Source of the DNA: Neodontobutis hainanensis | Lineage: Eukaryota; Chordata; Actinopteri; Gobiiformes; Odontobutidae | NCBI GenBank assembly: GCA_024349245.1 | Contig: JALDNG010000001.1 | Span: forward strand, 7,622,001 to 7,686,000 | Length of the DNA stretch: 64,000 nucleotides | Reading direction: 5' to 3' | Part shown: piece after piece, positions 48,501 through 60,756 of the stretch | Position numbering within the stretch: the stretch's first letter is position 1 | Layout of the letters: each line of letters opens with the position of its first letter | Position numbers and translations under genes: made by a program | Notes under the pieces: generated by a model | Database searches by the model: none | What the model was told of the DNA's origin: nothing | What the model saw: the letters and a program-made list of their open reading frames with translations, nothing else

Positions 48501-51500
48501 ACTTACTTACACTAGAACTAACACTAGAAATAACACTAGAATGTATGCTAGAACTTACTTACACTATAATTTTCACTAGAGCTTACTTACAATAGAACGA
48601 ACATTAAAACTAACACTAGAACTTAAGCTAGAACTTACGCTATATTATATAGCGTAAGTTTTTATATGCTAATATATATAGCCTATATATATTAGCATAT
48701 AAGTCATAGCTCAGAACACTTGGTAGAAACATGGTCTGTGTTTTGAATGTTGTGAATGTGTTATAGCTGGACATCTGGAGAGACGTGAGCGATGTCACCA
48801 CTCCTGTCGACATCAGAGTCCCGCCTCATACTCTGGACTCGGTTAAAGAATATCTGGACGCCTGGGAGATCGACTTCTCCGTCATGATCCACGACCTGCA
48901 GGTACAGAAATCTAAACATACTGGGTTCTACTTGGTTCTACATCAGTATGATCTAATTCTAACTGGAACTGTTCCTGTTCAGATGTCATGTGCAAAGTCT
49001 CTGTCTGTCTTTGTAGGTGATGTTGGAGGAGGAGGAGGAGGAGATGAGGTCCGCTGCTCGTTTTGGAGAAGCAAGAAACACCGACAGCTTCGATTACGCC
49101 AGATATCACACCATCACTGAGGTCCCACACAAAACACTTCAAACAGGCGGAATTATAATAGATCAGAACTACATTTACATCAAATATTTGTCTCTGAGAA
49201 AAGGTCTGCAAAAGACTCAATAGTTAAATCTAAAACACAAAAGAAAAATGGCTCCATCGCCATAGTGCAATCACATCTGTTAGATCAGGGTTTAGTCTTA
49301 ATTTAGTCCTGGTTTAGACTTGGTTTAGTCCTGGTTTAGACTTGGTTTAGTCCTGGTTTAGGCCTATTTTAAGTCCTTGTTAATGGTTTGGTTTTGTTGG
49401 ACTAATGGTTTGTGCTGGTCTCATGTTGCAGCTGTATAGTTTCCAGGACATGCTGGTCGCGGAGAACCCCAGTCTGGTCAGCAAAGTCGTGATCGGTCAG
49501 AGCTACGAGGGCCGTCCTCTCAATGTGCTCAAGGTAAACCCTCCCCACAGACACTTCACAAACACGTTTATACTTCTATATTTAAAAGATGACTGAACAA
49601 CTTTTGTCAAGATGCATGTAAAAGTCAGAAGCTATTTTGCATTTTAGTCAGTGTTTCTTTATTTTAGCGGCTGTCCAATAATACATTCAGCCCTAAACTA
49701 AAGCCAGGTGATATATTGGCTGTTACTCAACTTGTTGTGGTTTCCAGTTCAGCACCGGAGGCACAAACCGTCCCGCCATTTGGATTGACACCGGGATTCA
49801 CTCCAGAGAATGGGTCACTCAGGCCAGTGGCACCTGGTTCGCCAAGAAGGTATATAACTGTTCCCTTTTCCTTCAAAGATCACCAAAAAGACAAAATATA
49901 TGCAACTGTTACCTGCAAAAGTACAAAAAGAAATTGTTGTTTTAGTGGAATAAAAGCATTTTATTAAAAATATTCTAATCCTTATTGTTGCAATGTAAGG
50001 GAACAATTTAGTGAATATTTTGATGCAGCCCAACTTAATGTGATTTCCCACGGATCATGTGACTTTATCCCTGACTCTGGTTCAAACAGCAGGCAACAGA
50101 GATGGACCACAATAATCCAAAAGTGAATTAAATGTTTATGTTTTGTTTCAGATTGTGACGGATTTCGGAAAAGACCCTGCTCTCACTGCTGTCCTCAACA
50201 AAATGGACATCTTCCTGGAGATCATGACCAACCCTGACGGATACGCCTTCACCCACTCCTCTGTGAGTTACTATGGCTTTGTTTAATAAAGACTGAAAAA
50301 GACTTCTCTTTCACGGAAATGTATTTGCTTTGTTCAGAACCGAATGTGGCGTAAAACCAGGAAGCCCAACCCCGGCTCCAGCTGCGTCGGAGTGGACCCC
50401 AACAGAAACTGGGACGCTGGCTTTGGAGGTGAACACTAACACATTCTCTATAAAGCAATAATTAAACATTGATATATATTTTTTTAAACAAACCAATTTT
50501 TTTAACCAATTTTTTTTGCTATTGCAACTACAGTCTCACAGTGTGTAAAGATGCCACAAGCTAAAACACCAATTTAAACAAGGACTTCAGATTTCAGAAG
50601 ACTAAAGGCTGTCCAAATCTCGTTAAACCGAGACCAGGACTAAGTCAAAGTCAAACAAGGCCTAAGCCAAAAATGAACCAAATTAAAAACAAGAAAAAAT
50701 TTAGGACTTAATCAGAACTGGGTTAGAGTTAGTTCCAGCTCGGACTAAAATGTGATTAAACCCAAAACCAAGCAAGGCCTAAACCAGGACTAACCTGGGG
50801 CCAACACTAAATGATCTAAATAGACTTGGCCTACAACTGGAGACTAAATCCAGATTAAGCCTTTAGGGTTAACCAAGACTTTCCTAGAACTAAGTCAAGA
50901 TTTAGAACAAAGAGAAATCTGCACTAAGCCTGGACTAACAGACGACTAAACCGATGGAAACAAATTATGTCCAAAGGATTAAACCAGAATGAAATTACAA
51001 ATATACTGGACCAGGTAAAACAGGTCAAGTTGCAACCATAGTTGGATTTAAACATGATTTAGTTGGATTTGAACAGGTTAAGATTAAAACAGGTCTTACC
51101 CAGTCTACAGCAGGTCTAACCGCTCTGTCCCCCTCAGGACCTGGAGCCAGTAGCAATCCGTGCTCAGAGACGTTCCGTGGGCCCAGAGCTCACTCCGAGT
51201 CCGAGGTCAAGTCCATCGTGGACTTTGTGAAGAGCCACGGGAACATTAAGGAGTTCATCTCAATCCACTCCTACTCCCAGATGCTGATGTACCCCTACGG
51301 CTACACCCGCACGCCCGTCAAGGACCAGGCCGAACTGGTACCACATCAGAAACACCAAACACTGAACTGGATTCTGAAAAAAAAATAGAGGGTTTTGTCA
51401 TATTTTAATAAGATTTAGTCGAAAAGGTTTTAGCAGTATTTCATCAGGTTTCAGATGAATTGGGTTGGGTTTTATTAAATCTGAACAGGATTTTGTTGGA

Positions 51501-52673
51501 TTTGAACAGGTTTAAATTGGAATTGAACAGGGTTTAGTTGTATTATTATTTTAGTTGGATGGATTTGAAGCTTGCTTCCTGTTTCAGTTTGATTTAAATG
51601 GGTTTTAGTTGGATTTAAGCTGGTTTTAGATGTGTTTGAACAGGTTGATGAAAGCTTTTCTCTTTGCTAACACTGGTCTGGTTCTGTTCTGCAGCACGCT
51701 CTTGCTCAGAGGGCCGTCTCTGACCTGGCCTCGCTCTACGGCACCAGATACAAATACGGCAGCATCATCGACGTCATCTGTGAGTTCATTACACACGAGT
51801 TTCATTTTCATACCTGCGTCTAACGTTTGTTCTTGATTTAGAAGCCGTATAAGAAGAGGAAGCAGATAAAACAAATTAAGATTAACAAAAGACTACAAAC
51901 TCTGATCATTTTAAACTCATATCCAGCTGTCTTTTTTATTTTTTTGACCACATTTACTTTCTGCATTGAATAGAAACAAGAATACTGTAGGGAAAAAATA
52001 GGTAATGTACCAAACAAATTTAATCAATATTTATTTTCTTTCTGAGAATTTGTGATAAAAAATGCAATGATTCATCAAATGTTGGGTTTGTCAGGTTAAC
52101 TCACTTTTTCTACGCACTGTGCTCTCTGTCTCATTAAAGCCAAGGCTGTTAAATCCTGGACAAAAACACAACTACACCAGGATTTAGTCAAGATTAATCC
52201 AAGGAAAACCAGAACAAAAGTATGACTAAACCAGGCTGAGTCTAACTCAGAACCTGAGACCTAGACCTGGACTGAACTAAGACTAAAACCAGATTAGGTC
52301 CAGGGGTTAAGTTAGGTATAAACCTGAACCAAAGTCAGGATTAAGCACAAGACTAAACCAGGATTATTCTAGAACTAAGAAATGCTCAAATAAATTCTAA
52401 TGCAGAAAATATTAAACTAGCTTAATTATGATATTAAATACTTATTTGAATTAATAAAAAAGACTCTCCATGTTTCCGTTTCTAGACCAAGCCAGCGGCG
52501 GCACCATTGACTGGACCTACAACCAGGGCATTAAATACTCCTACACCTTCGAGTTGAGGGACACTGGCCGCTACGGCTTCATCCTGCCGGCCAATCAGAT
52601 CATCCCTACGGCCCAAGAGACCTGGCTGGCCCTGAAGACACTCATGACCCACGTCCAGAAGAACCTCTACTGA
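45591..52673 (+). CDS. cpa1: Procarboxypeptidase A1
   Basis: Secreted pancreatic zinc metallocarboxypeptidase zymogen that removes C-terminal aromatic and aliphatic residues. Exons: 45591-45655, 46490-46571, 48767-48901, 49017-49121, 49432-49533, 49748-49849, 50152-50262, 50338-50428, 51138-51337, 51695-51779, 52486-52673. These total 1266 nt, 421 aa (human 419), all phases consistent. There is a signal peptide (M-R-T-I-V-G-L-C-A-L-L-C-V-A-L-A), a propeptide to about residue 112, then the M14 domain. Zinc ligands are His181, Glu184 (I-H-S-R-E-W) and His308 (S-I-H-S-Y-S). The N-R-N-W Asn/Arg pair binds the substrate carboxylate, Tyr360 is in Y-Q-A-S-G-G, and catalytic Glu382 is in F-E-L-R-D-T-G. 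Ile367 (mature position 255) indicates A-type, not B-type, specificity. It resembles CPA1 more than CPA2 by its pocket and I-E-F-I-S-I-H-S-Y-S-like core. It is adjacent to cep41. Confidence 0.96.
46590..48632. repeat. 12-bp (ACTTACACTAGA) minisatellite in cpa1 intron 2
   Basis: About 165 units of ACTTACACTAGA with variants CCAGA, CTTGA and a 16-bp form with a doubled ACTTACTTAC. It starts about 20 bp after the exon 2 donor and fills most of the intron; units decay toward the right end (48100-48632). The minus strand carries GTAAGT in nearly every unit. Confidence 0.98.
48633..48700. repeat. Two adjacent palindromes
   Basis: Palindrome 1, 48633-48659, begins ACTTACGCTATA and ends in its complement. 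Palindrome 2, 48664-48700, begins ATATGCTAATATATATAG and is an almost perfect 37-bp inverted repeat. Both are AT-rich and sit at the decayed end of the 12-bp array. Confidence 0.9.
49265..49375 (+). repeat. GGTTTAGTCCT-type degenerate repeat in a cpa1 intron
   Basis: Several tandem copies of CTGGTTTAGACTTGGTTTAGTC. Related runs occur throughout the window on both strands (for example 37490-37750, and inverted 50630-50960 and 52190-52360). Confidence 0.85.
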
Positions 52674-54154
52674 ACTCTCTGAGGCTGAAATCAGGAACAC
52701 TGTCTGTTAATGAAACATGACCCACTCTATTAAAAGACAAAGTGAAGTAAACCTGTCCTTTTTTCTTTTTTGTTTTTTTTTATTTCTAATCTAAGAAATT
52801 AATTGCAAACCAAACTTACACTTCAAGTCTGAAAATTGGAGTAAGGTCCTTTTATTTTCCAGACATTGAGGCTAATTTAGATCTTAGTCTATTACCGTTT
52901 AGGGCCACTAGGGGGATTTTATGTAATGTATTTTAAACCATGCACACAGTCAGGTCTGAAAATATCAGTCCATACAATGAAATATAAAGATCATTCAGAA
53001 ACAGTAACTAAATAAAGACTAAAGTGCATTAAACAACACAAAGAAGCAGCCTTTATAAAAGAATATTGGGTTAAACCTGATCAGAGCTTTGTGTTTTTAG
53101 GAACGGTATAAGCTGGAAAATGAACAGAAAAGATTTCTCAAACAAATTAATTTATTCACAAACAACACATGAGGTCAGTGAATAAAGGCGAAGAGGCATG
53201 ACGATGATAAAACCAAACTTTACATAAGGCTCTTGAACAGTTTCAAAAATACTGATAATAAGACTTTTTACCCCTCATCCAGTCATTTTGAAAAGGCCAC
53301 AAATGAACAACACTACGATGGTCGATAAAAACAAAGCAAAATGTTTAGGCGGTACAAAAAGCAGCACTATTGATCATATTTACAGTTTATGCAGACAATC
53401 CCTTCATTTATTAACAGTCAGTGTGAAATGTTGCAAAAGAAAGTGTCGAATGATATTCTTGTGCAAAAAGACTGGTCTATTATCGTCACATCAAACGAGC
53501 CACTGTTCAAGACACATAATTAAATATGATTAAAAAAAGGCCAAAGAGTTGGAAAAGGGAAGATAATGAAGATTGGACAAATGCATAAATAAAACCTATT
53601 TTATATCAGCGTTGCCATTTTAATAAGTTTACAATTACATTTAACAACAGAAGTGTAGAGTCTACGATTTAAATGCTGCATTCAAATAAATATCACAGAG
53701 TCTTTTAATCTATTAACCTCAACATATCCAACAATAAAACCCACTGTGAGGACATTCAGGTTTTTAAACCTCTGAGTTACAATATGACATGACTTTACAG
53801 TGTTTCTCGTTCTCTGTACATTTGTGCCACAGTCAACTGCTGCTTGTGCCGATAATTTTTGTGTCTCTCTGTGCAGCTTCTGAAACTGAAAACCCAGGTT
53901 TAACGTTGAACTTACCTCTAAACTCCCGATCCAGCTTTAAAGTAGTATTTTTTACTGATGATTTGCTCTTTTTTTGTCAAATATCATATATAGTCACATT
54001 TCAACCCTAGTTCAAATGGTCTTTCTGCTTGAAACATCCCACCAAAGTCAGGCTGAATGCAGTGTATTTGGAGTTTAAACTGAGAGGGCCATGCTGTCTG
54101 GAGGAGGAGTTTTCTTTCTGTTTTAAATGTGTTTTTTTCCTTCGGTGGGGAAGG
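52674..54154. other. cpa1-cep41 convergent intergenic region
   Basis: Holds the 3' UTRs of cpa1 (+) and cep41 (-). The cpa1 polyadenylation signal is ATTAAA at 52729-52734, giving a short UTR of roughly 75 nt. For cep41, TTTATT (AATAAA on the minus strand) at 53407-53412 is a candidate. No other gene is seen. Confidence 0.6.
52729..52734 (+). terminator. cpa1 polyadenylation signal (ATTAAA)
   Basis: The ATTAAA hexamer lies 56 nt after the cpa1 stop codon. T-rich sequence begins at about 52760, as expected downstream of a cleavage site. Confidence 0.7.
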
Positions 54155-57100
54155 TCATTTCCACGGCCGGCTGCTCTGGACTCTGGCGCTGTCTCGTCCC
54201 GTCGTCGTAGATGAACTCTGTCGGCTCCTGGAGGCTTTCGACTGACAGCTGACGGACGACATGCGGCTTGACATTCGACCTTCAGAAAAAAAAAAAAATT
54301 AATACTGCATTTAGGTTAAGTTGGTAAGTAGCTAAGTTGAATTAAAATCACGGCACAAAGAGAGAGTTTATGTGGCCCTCAGCTTCAAATTTAAAATGTA
54401 TTGTTCAAACCCACCTAAAACCTGTTCAAATCCACCTAAAACCTGCTCAAATCCACCTAAAACCTGCTCAAATCCAACAAACGTTTCAAAATGTTTGGAC
54501 ACCTCTGGATTTAGCATCATAAGTCTGAGCTACAAATGAGACAGAATTCAGCCAGAGTTTAGGCCGACAAAGAGCCTGTAGTGACTCACTGCTGGTGTTG
54601 CTGGGGATGAGGACCTCATCAAGCTGGTCCTGGATCCTGTAGAGTTCGTCTGACGTAAACTTCCACCTCCTCTCAGCCTGAGTCTGAAGAGTCTGAAGAG
54701 AAGCCGGACACCGTTTCCCTTTGACTGAGTCCGAGGGAGACAGACACTGAGGCGGCAGCGAACCTGTGACCAATGAACCTGGGAACTTCTGAGCCACCAC
54801 CTTCAGACCTGAGACCACAGAGACAAGACAGAGAGCACAGTGCTTAAAAAAAGTGAGTTAACCTGACAAACCCAACATTTGATAAATCAATGCACATTTT
54901 ATCACAAATTCTCAGAAAGAAAATGAATATTGATTAAATAGTCAGTGTTAGCCGTCTGTTTGGTACATTACTTATTTTTAGCCACAGTTTTCTCGTTTCT
55001 AGAGAAATTCTTATGATGATAAAGTTTGTTTCCAGGCTATATGTGTGCTATAAACCCAGCTGCTGCCAACACTACATGCATTAAACACAAGAAGTAAAGG
55101 TGGACTCTAACAGGTCAATTAGGTCAAAAAGAGAGCCACACCTCCCGACAACATGAAGAGGTTCTCAAAGCCTCGCTCACACATCGTCGTCGCCGCTTGA
55201 CTTGCTGTCCTCTCGTCCTCGTCGTAAACTATGATGATTTTACCTGCTGCGTTTTTCTGCAGAGGGCTAGGTCAAGGCTGAACACTAAAAGTATTTACAC
55301 AGAAATAAGATTGTGTGAAAGGATACATATTCCAGCACTTCCGCTGTGTAGGGGTTCATGGTGCGAGACAATAAAGTAACGGGGAAACTGTGAGCTAAGA
55401 AAGACAAATACATATAAAATAATAAGCACATTAGCTTGGGAAACAGAGATTATTTTCATACCATAAATTAAATTCTTCCTCTCACTTCGAACGCTTCATG
55501 AAAGTCTCTTGTTATGCATTTGTTTAAGTGTCTGTTTTTAAGCGCCACTCATTAAAACTAGTCTCCTGTGATTGGTTGGATGTTGGGTTTGTGGTCTAAA
55601 CCAGGTCTAAACCAGGTCTAAACCAGGTCTAAACCAGGTCTAAAGGCAAAGATTGTGCTAATTTAATGCATTATTTGTAATTTGGTGAATCGGGTGTGTT
55701 TATATATTTACCTAAATAAGTACAGTAATAGTGATATAATAGTAAGAGTATTAAATAAAACTAATGTTACCCCTTCAAACCGGAGCCTGTTTTTTGGTGT
55801 GTCTGCTCGAAAAGGACATGTCAGTAAATTGACTATATCTCTGCAACTACAAGGTGTAATTTAATAATTCTGGTGTCAAATAAAGGGGGCACTTGTGAGA
55901 TTTCCCAGAAGGGAAATTTTGAATATGCAATGGTACAGTTTCAGAATAAATCAAGATGGAAAACACACCAAAATAACCCCAAAAACATCTCCACCTAAAA
56001 AGAAAAAACAAAAAACAAAACAATATTTGGATTAATATTCCTTTAGATGAAGTCAGTTGAAGCTCAAACACTATTTGAAATTACAGCCACACATGTCAAC
56101 ATAACCTGCACCAAATATAATTGTTCAAATGTGAAACAAACCAAAACTATTAAGATTTTAGTATGAAATGGTGAGGCGGAGTCTCCATTATAAAGAATAG
56201 GGCAGAATTTGGCATATTTTGGTACAATCTGTTTATGTTTGGTTTCTGTTTGGTCAGTGTTTGGAGAAAAATGTAAATGGCTTATTTCAGCTTGTAGCTG
56301 AGTCTCAGAGATGTGCTGCTTTGCCAAATCCTCCTGAGAGGATCCCTAAAGTCCCCCAATTGGAGTCCACGTGAAAACATATGAAAGCCCCCCACCTGTT
56401 CTTTATCAACCTATTGTTAATGAAGAACAGAGTTAAATCTGTTCTCACCACTGATGATGTGACACCTGTCGTACTGGTCCCTGTCCCGGACGTCCAGCAG
56501 CAGGTAGGGGCAGTCGTGGTAAGGTCGCTCACAAGAGTCCGGACTGGAGACCGGTTCAGGACTGTTCTGCTCCATGTTCAGCTCCCCCACTCCACTGATC
56601 ACACTGAGACACACCAGAAAAGTCTTCATTAAAAACACCAGCTGTAGATTATTGCTCAACTTACTGGCTCTGACTGAAGCAGGTATCATGTTTTACAGGT
56701 GTGTAACTTAATTCCTGAGGAAATCAACTTTTAATCTAACGCTGGACCTGAGCCAAACACTTTCTCTGACATTAATTCTTCTTCTTGTGTGAATGAACAA
56801 GCGGTCATTTACGGAGGCCCCACACGAGACAGATAGAGTTACACTGATCAAGTAAAGGGAGACTCAGGTGTCTCCTTTTACCTGAGCAGTGTGAGAGCAG
56901 GGTGAGAGCTCAGGGGACAGTGTAGACAGATGGAGGAGGGTTAGACCTGTGCAGTAAATAAATGAGGACAGGGGTGTGCACATTTTTTGTGGCTGTGATT
57001 GTTGGATGCTTGGTGTGACTCAAGAATAAAACTTGGGACTTCGTTCCAGTGTTAGACATTTTGTGCATATATTTCTTTTAGTTTTGGTTTGGTTCCAAAT

Positions 57101-60070
57101 ATAAACCTCTTTTAAGACCTTGCTTAGTCTTGCTTTTTTCTTAATAAAACAACACTGTTAAACATCTTTGCATTTATAAATGAAAAACAATTGAGTTACA
57201 ACATAATCTTCTCTAAATTAGATATAAATAAGTTTAGGAATCCAGCCGGAAGCCTAATACCCATTTTTCCAAAGTCACTTCCTAAGCCCTTTGCAAATTC
57301 TAAAGGCTCCAATGGATGATTCAGTGCTGGAGCTGTTAATTGCCCGAGTTTCTTTAGAGATGCAATCCAACCTGAGCAGAGTGGAGCGGGCCGTGGGCAT
57401 GGCGTCCCCTGCGTCCTGTCTCCCTGAGGACAAAGATGAGTGGAACCCATTGGAGCGTTCGGACAGAGACTCCAGCTCGGTCTCGGACACGACCGACATG
57501 ACGTCTGTGAAGAGAACAGACACCTGCTGGTTCCACATTAAACTGTCGAGAGAGAAAAGTCTGCAACAAGAATTAACTTTTTCTTTCTCTGTGCTAATAT
57601 TTAAAATGAGAAATGCTTTACCCGATTTCCTCAGTCTCTAAAACTGCTCTAGAACAATTTAAGTAACAGATCCAGACTAATGCCTCTTTTTACTGTTACT
57701 AATGTAAACACCATGGTGCATCTCTGATTGGATAAAACTGCTGTAGATAAATCCAATCACTGACCAGTTATTCATTTAAAGTACTTGCCCTTTTGCAAAA
57801 GCTTTCAAGACAATACTGTGGAACGGACTATGTTCTGTGCAGCCCTATCTGAGTCTGACTCATTCTCAGGCCTAAAGGACTTGATTAGTAGCCTGGCTCC
57901 GCCCTCCTACGTACTTCCGCTCAATTTCATTTCGCTTTAGTACTTAGTCTGGGATCGCTGTATATTCTTAGGTTTCTAGAAATCAATTTTTTGTAGGACC
58001 AATCAGCGAACAGAGGGAGTGACTTGTTGTTTCCAGTCGGTTTCGGCGCATGACATACGTCACGACCACACGTTAGCGATTGGCTATGGCAGATCCTGTG
58101 ACTCTGGGCAGATCCAATAGTTTTAAACTTCAACAGAGTTCCCGCATTCAAGGAAGTAAACGCTTGTCAATGGAGCGAGGCCAGACTCTCTGTACAAATG
58201 AAATGTACGAGAGTCTGGTAGAACCAGGCTACTTGATTAGAACACTAGAAGTAAACATCTCAAACTGTGTCCACCGTTTAATCTTCCATTCTTAGTACAG
58301 TATGTTTGAAGTTATATTGTCACAAAGACTTTACTCTTTGTACCTTCTGCTGCGTTGGATTCACATTCGTTCACGCTGGAGTTGAGGTCTGACACTGAGG
58401 CCACCTGAAGAATCTGGAAGTAAACAAATGAGGTTTATTAATTATATATAGAGAGAGAGATAGAAAAAAAAAATAAATAAGATATGCTGTTATTAATCCC
58501 ACAGAGGGTAAATTCAGTTTTTACAGAAGGTAAGGAGCAAAAGTAAACAAAAAGGTGTGCACACAATAAAGATTTAAATATAAATACAGTCTTAAAAGCA
58601 CTTAACCTGCTAATAACTAAGACAGTACAGTCCAAATAAACATATCCAATCCCACAATAAATGGCTGCAAATACAGAACATAAAAGACTTATTTCTGTAG
58701 TGGAAGGAAAATAAAAAAAAACATACCAATTGTGCAAATGTCGTCACCTTTAACCGTTTGAATATTTCATTATTTCTATATCTGTAATCTGAAAAAAAGT
58801 AGAAAATACACTTTTCTACAGCAACACAGTATTACTGAGAGAAATAATAACAAATGTATGAAGCAAATTATCTGTCTTAATAAAACCACTGACTTCTCTT
58901 GATCTCCTCCAGTCTTTCCATATACTTCGAGAGGCTGCATCCTGAAACGTATCAACATGAAATCAAACGTCTGAACCACAATAAAACATAAGTCGTAACA
59001 GAAACTACCTGTGTCCAGTCTGGTTCTGATGTGCTGATACTTGGCATTCTTTGGTATCCTTTTCTTCAAAAACTAAAAGAAAAGAAACGGGCTGAAATAT
59101 TGAACATGTTAGTGACACCAAACACAAATAACTACCTAAGGCACAATGTCCACCTTTTGGCACCAGGCTTAAGTAGGATTGGAACAAGTTTAAAATATTC
59201 TTTTATGATATTTATAAGCCAACAATATAAAACCTGTTAAAATTTATCTTAACTACAACTAAAATCTGTTTAAATTCATTCAAAGCCAAGATATCGTTTG
59301 TGAGGCTCAAATGAAGATGAAACCTCACATTCAAAATTGAATAAAAGCTTCCAAGTGTCACAGTCTTCGGCTCCTGAAAGGATTTTTATTAACTATTGCT
59401 AACCCTTTGACACCACTGACCTAACTTAAAAGTATGGAATAAGTTACCTATTGAGGTAATATATTGTAATATGTAGACTTATATGTAGGTGTACTAAGTC
59501 TTTTATCTCTTTTAAATTATAATAAACACTTATTACCAGGTTTAGCTGCCATTTAGATTAAACAAACATCTATCTTTCTGCCTTCACTATAAGAATAATT
59601 GCCTCTACATCATAAAATATACAGACAGATGATTAAAAAGCAACGATACACATGCATTAGACAGAGCCATTAGATAGAATATGTTGTATAGAACTCGGTT
59701 ACCCTCTTTTTTTAAACAAATTTTACAATAAATCTAAGAAGGAAAACAACTGCACATATTTAATAACGACGCAAACCAGTTAGGCTACCAAAACGTCAGG
59801 ATATACAGGTTTTATAGACTTATAGACTTTGGTGCCATTTATAGAGCGTATATAGACTCACAGGTGCACTACGGTTGATATGGAAACAGAACAGAACACA
59901 GCGAACATGCTAGGCGGCTAGGCTAACACTGGTTCTTTTTTCTCATTCTACCCTTACGTCTTATCCCAAAACACATAAACCTACACGAATAACTGCGAAC
60001 GTTTAGATATATTTCGCTGTCATTTATCTAAACTTACTTCTGCATTGCCAATTCCTTGCTTCAGCGACAT
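54155..60070 (-). CDS. cep41: Centrosomal protein of 41 kDa
   Basis: CEP41 is a centriole/cilium protein needed for axonemal tubulin glutamylation; human mutations cause Joubert syndrome. Exons, minus strand: 60038-60070, 59009-59072, 58894-58941, 58727-58788, 58344-58413, 57622-57637 (microexon), 57372-57560, 56449-56603, 55327-55394, 55142-55256, 54590-54808, 54155-54279. These total 1164 nt, 387 aa (human 373). Landmarks: start M-S-L-K-Q-G-I-G-N, K-R-I-P-K-N-A-K-Y-Q-H-I, K-R-L-K-V-T-T-F-A-Q-L, S-V-I-S-G-V-G-E-L; rhodanese-like domain from Y-L-L-L-D-V-R-D-R-D to F-M-L-S-G-G-L-K-V (about 185-275); end S-S-R-P-W-K, like human G-K-P-W-K. The rhodanese loop reads D-E-D-E-R-T-A-S without catalytic Cys, so it is a non-enzymatic domain. 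All joints are in phase only when the 16-nt exon is included. Confidence 0.95.
54405..54482 (+). repeat. 22-bp degenerate repeat in a cep41 intron
   Basis: Four copies of a unit like AATCCACCTAAAACCTGCTCA, the same family as 28080-28275 and 62630-62800. Confidence 0.85.
55590..55645 (+). repeat. 11-bp (GGTCTAAACCA) tandem repeat
   Basis: Five near-identical copies of GGTCTAAACCA in a cep41 intron, the same unit as in the C5-like locus at 25386-25465. Confidence 0.9.
57622..57637 (-). CDS. cep41: Candidate 16-nt microexon of cep41
   Basis: On the minus strand AGACTGAGGAAATCGG is bounded by a TTTTAG acceptor and a GTAAAG donor. Exon 58344-58413 ends in phase 1, and joining it directly to 57372-57560 gives an immediate TAA; inserting these 16 nt restores the open frame (E-T-E-E-I-G-L-F-S-L-D). 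Other acceptors nearby do not fix the phase. Confidence 0.55.
57889..58231. mobile_element. Non-autonomous DNA transposon with TSD
   Basis: Terminal inverted repeats TAGCCTGGCTC (left) and GAACCAGGCTA (right, one mismatch in complement) enclose 343 bp with no transposase. They are flanked by a perfect 9-bp direct repeat CTTGATTAG at 57880-57888 and 58232-58240. An 8-9 bp duplication fits hAT or Mutator-type MITEs. It lies in a cep41 intron. Confidence 0.85.
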
Positions 60071-60756
60071 CTTTTCAAACCGTAATACCAAACGTTCGAG
60101 TTACAAAACTAACAAGCTCTGCCCTGATTGGGCTGCTTCGTTACGGAAACCAATCAGTGAAGTCGATACTGCGCTGTGTCCTTTGAATTCCACCTATATT
60201 GCTTTCATATGATATGCCTATAGCTTGTTGCTTAGCAGCCGAATGACATGCGGTGTTTTTGTCCTGGAGAAATACCGGGAATACTATATTTCGTATTTAA
60301 ATTAAGCAAAAACATTTTAAATAAATAAGGTTGTTGTAAGACTAAAACAATTTTAATTCGATCTGTTATATTTAAAGGTGACACAGGGAATCGCATGTTA
60401 ATTTATTTGGTTAACACAGCCTAGTTATTAACTCTAATAGTCAGGTTTACGATTTTTTTATATTTCAATTAACGCACCACTCACTCTACTTCCCCTAAAC
60501 AAGCAAAAATACACGCGTTCTAAGTGTTTATCACTGAAATGCGGACTCCACCATGGCTCAAATGTAATTCTAAAACTCTATACAAGCCCTTTTTAAAGGA
60601 GAAATAACTCGGCAGCGTGAAAAGAAGCGAGAAACTATTGCATTTCCGTGTTTTCGGGGCTCGACAGCTTTGGTCTTAGCCTGAAGGCGGACTGTTTGAC
60701 AGGAATGGAGCTCAACAGGAGAAAACTTTAGCGTTGTGGAGTAGTAAAACCACACA
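60071..60756. promoter_or_regulatory. Bidirectional promoter between cep41 and poc1
   Basis: The cep41 start codon (minus) and poc1 start codon (plus) are separated by 686 bp. Inverted and direct CCAAT boxes lie at 60127-60131 (ATTGG) and 60150-60154. GTTGCTTAGCAGC (60227-60239) and GTTACGGAAAC (60140-60150) are imperfect RFX X-box-like sites, expected in ciliary gene promoters but degenerate here. Confidence 0.5.

Noticed and set aside
60140..60239. Firm RFX X-box in the cep41/poc1 promoter
   Set aside because: Half-sites or spacing deviate from the consensus; kept only as a weak hint.
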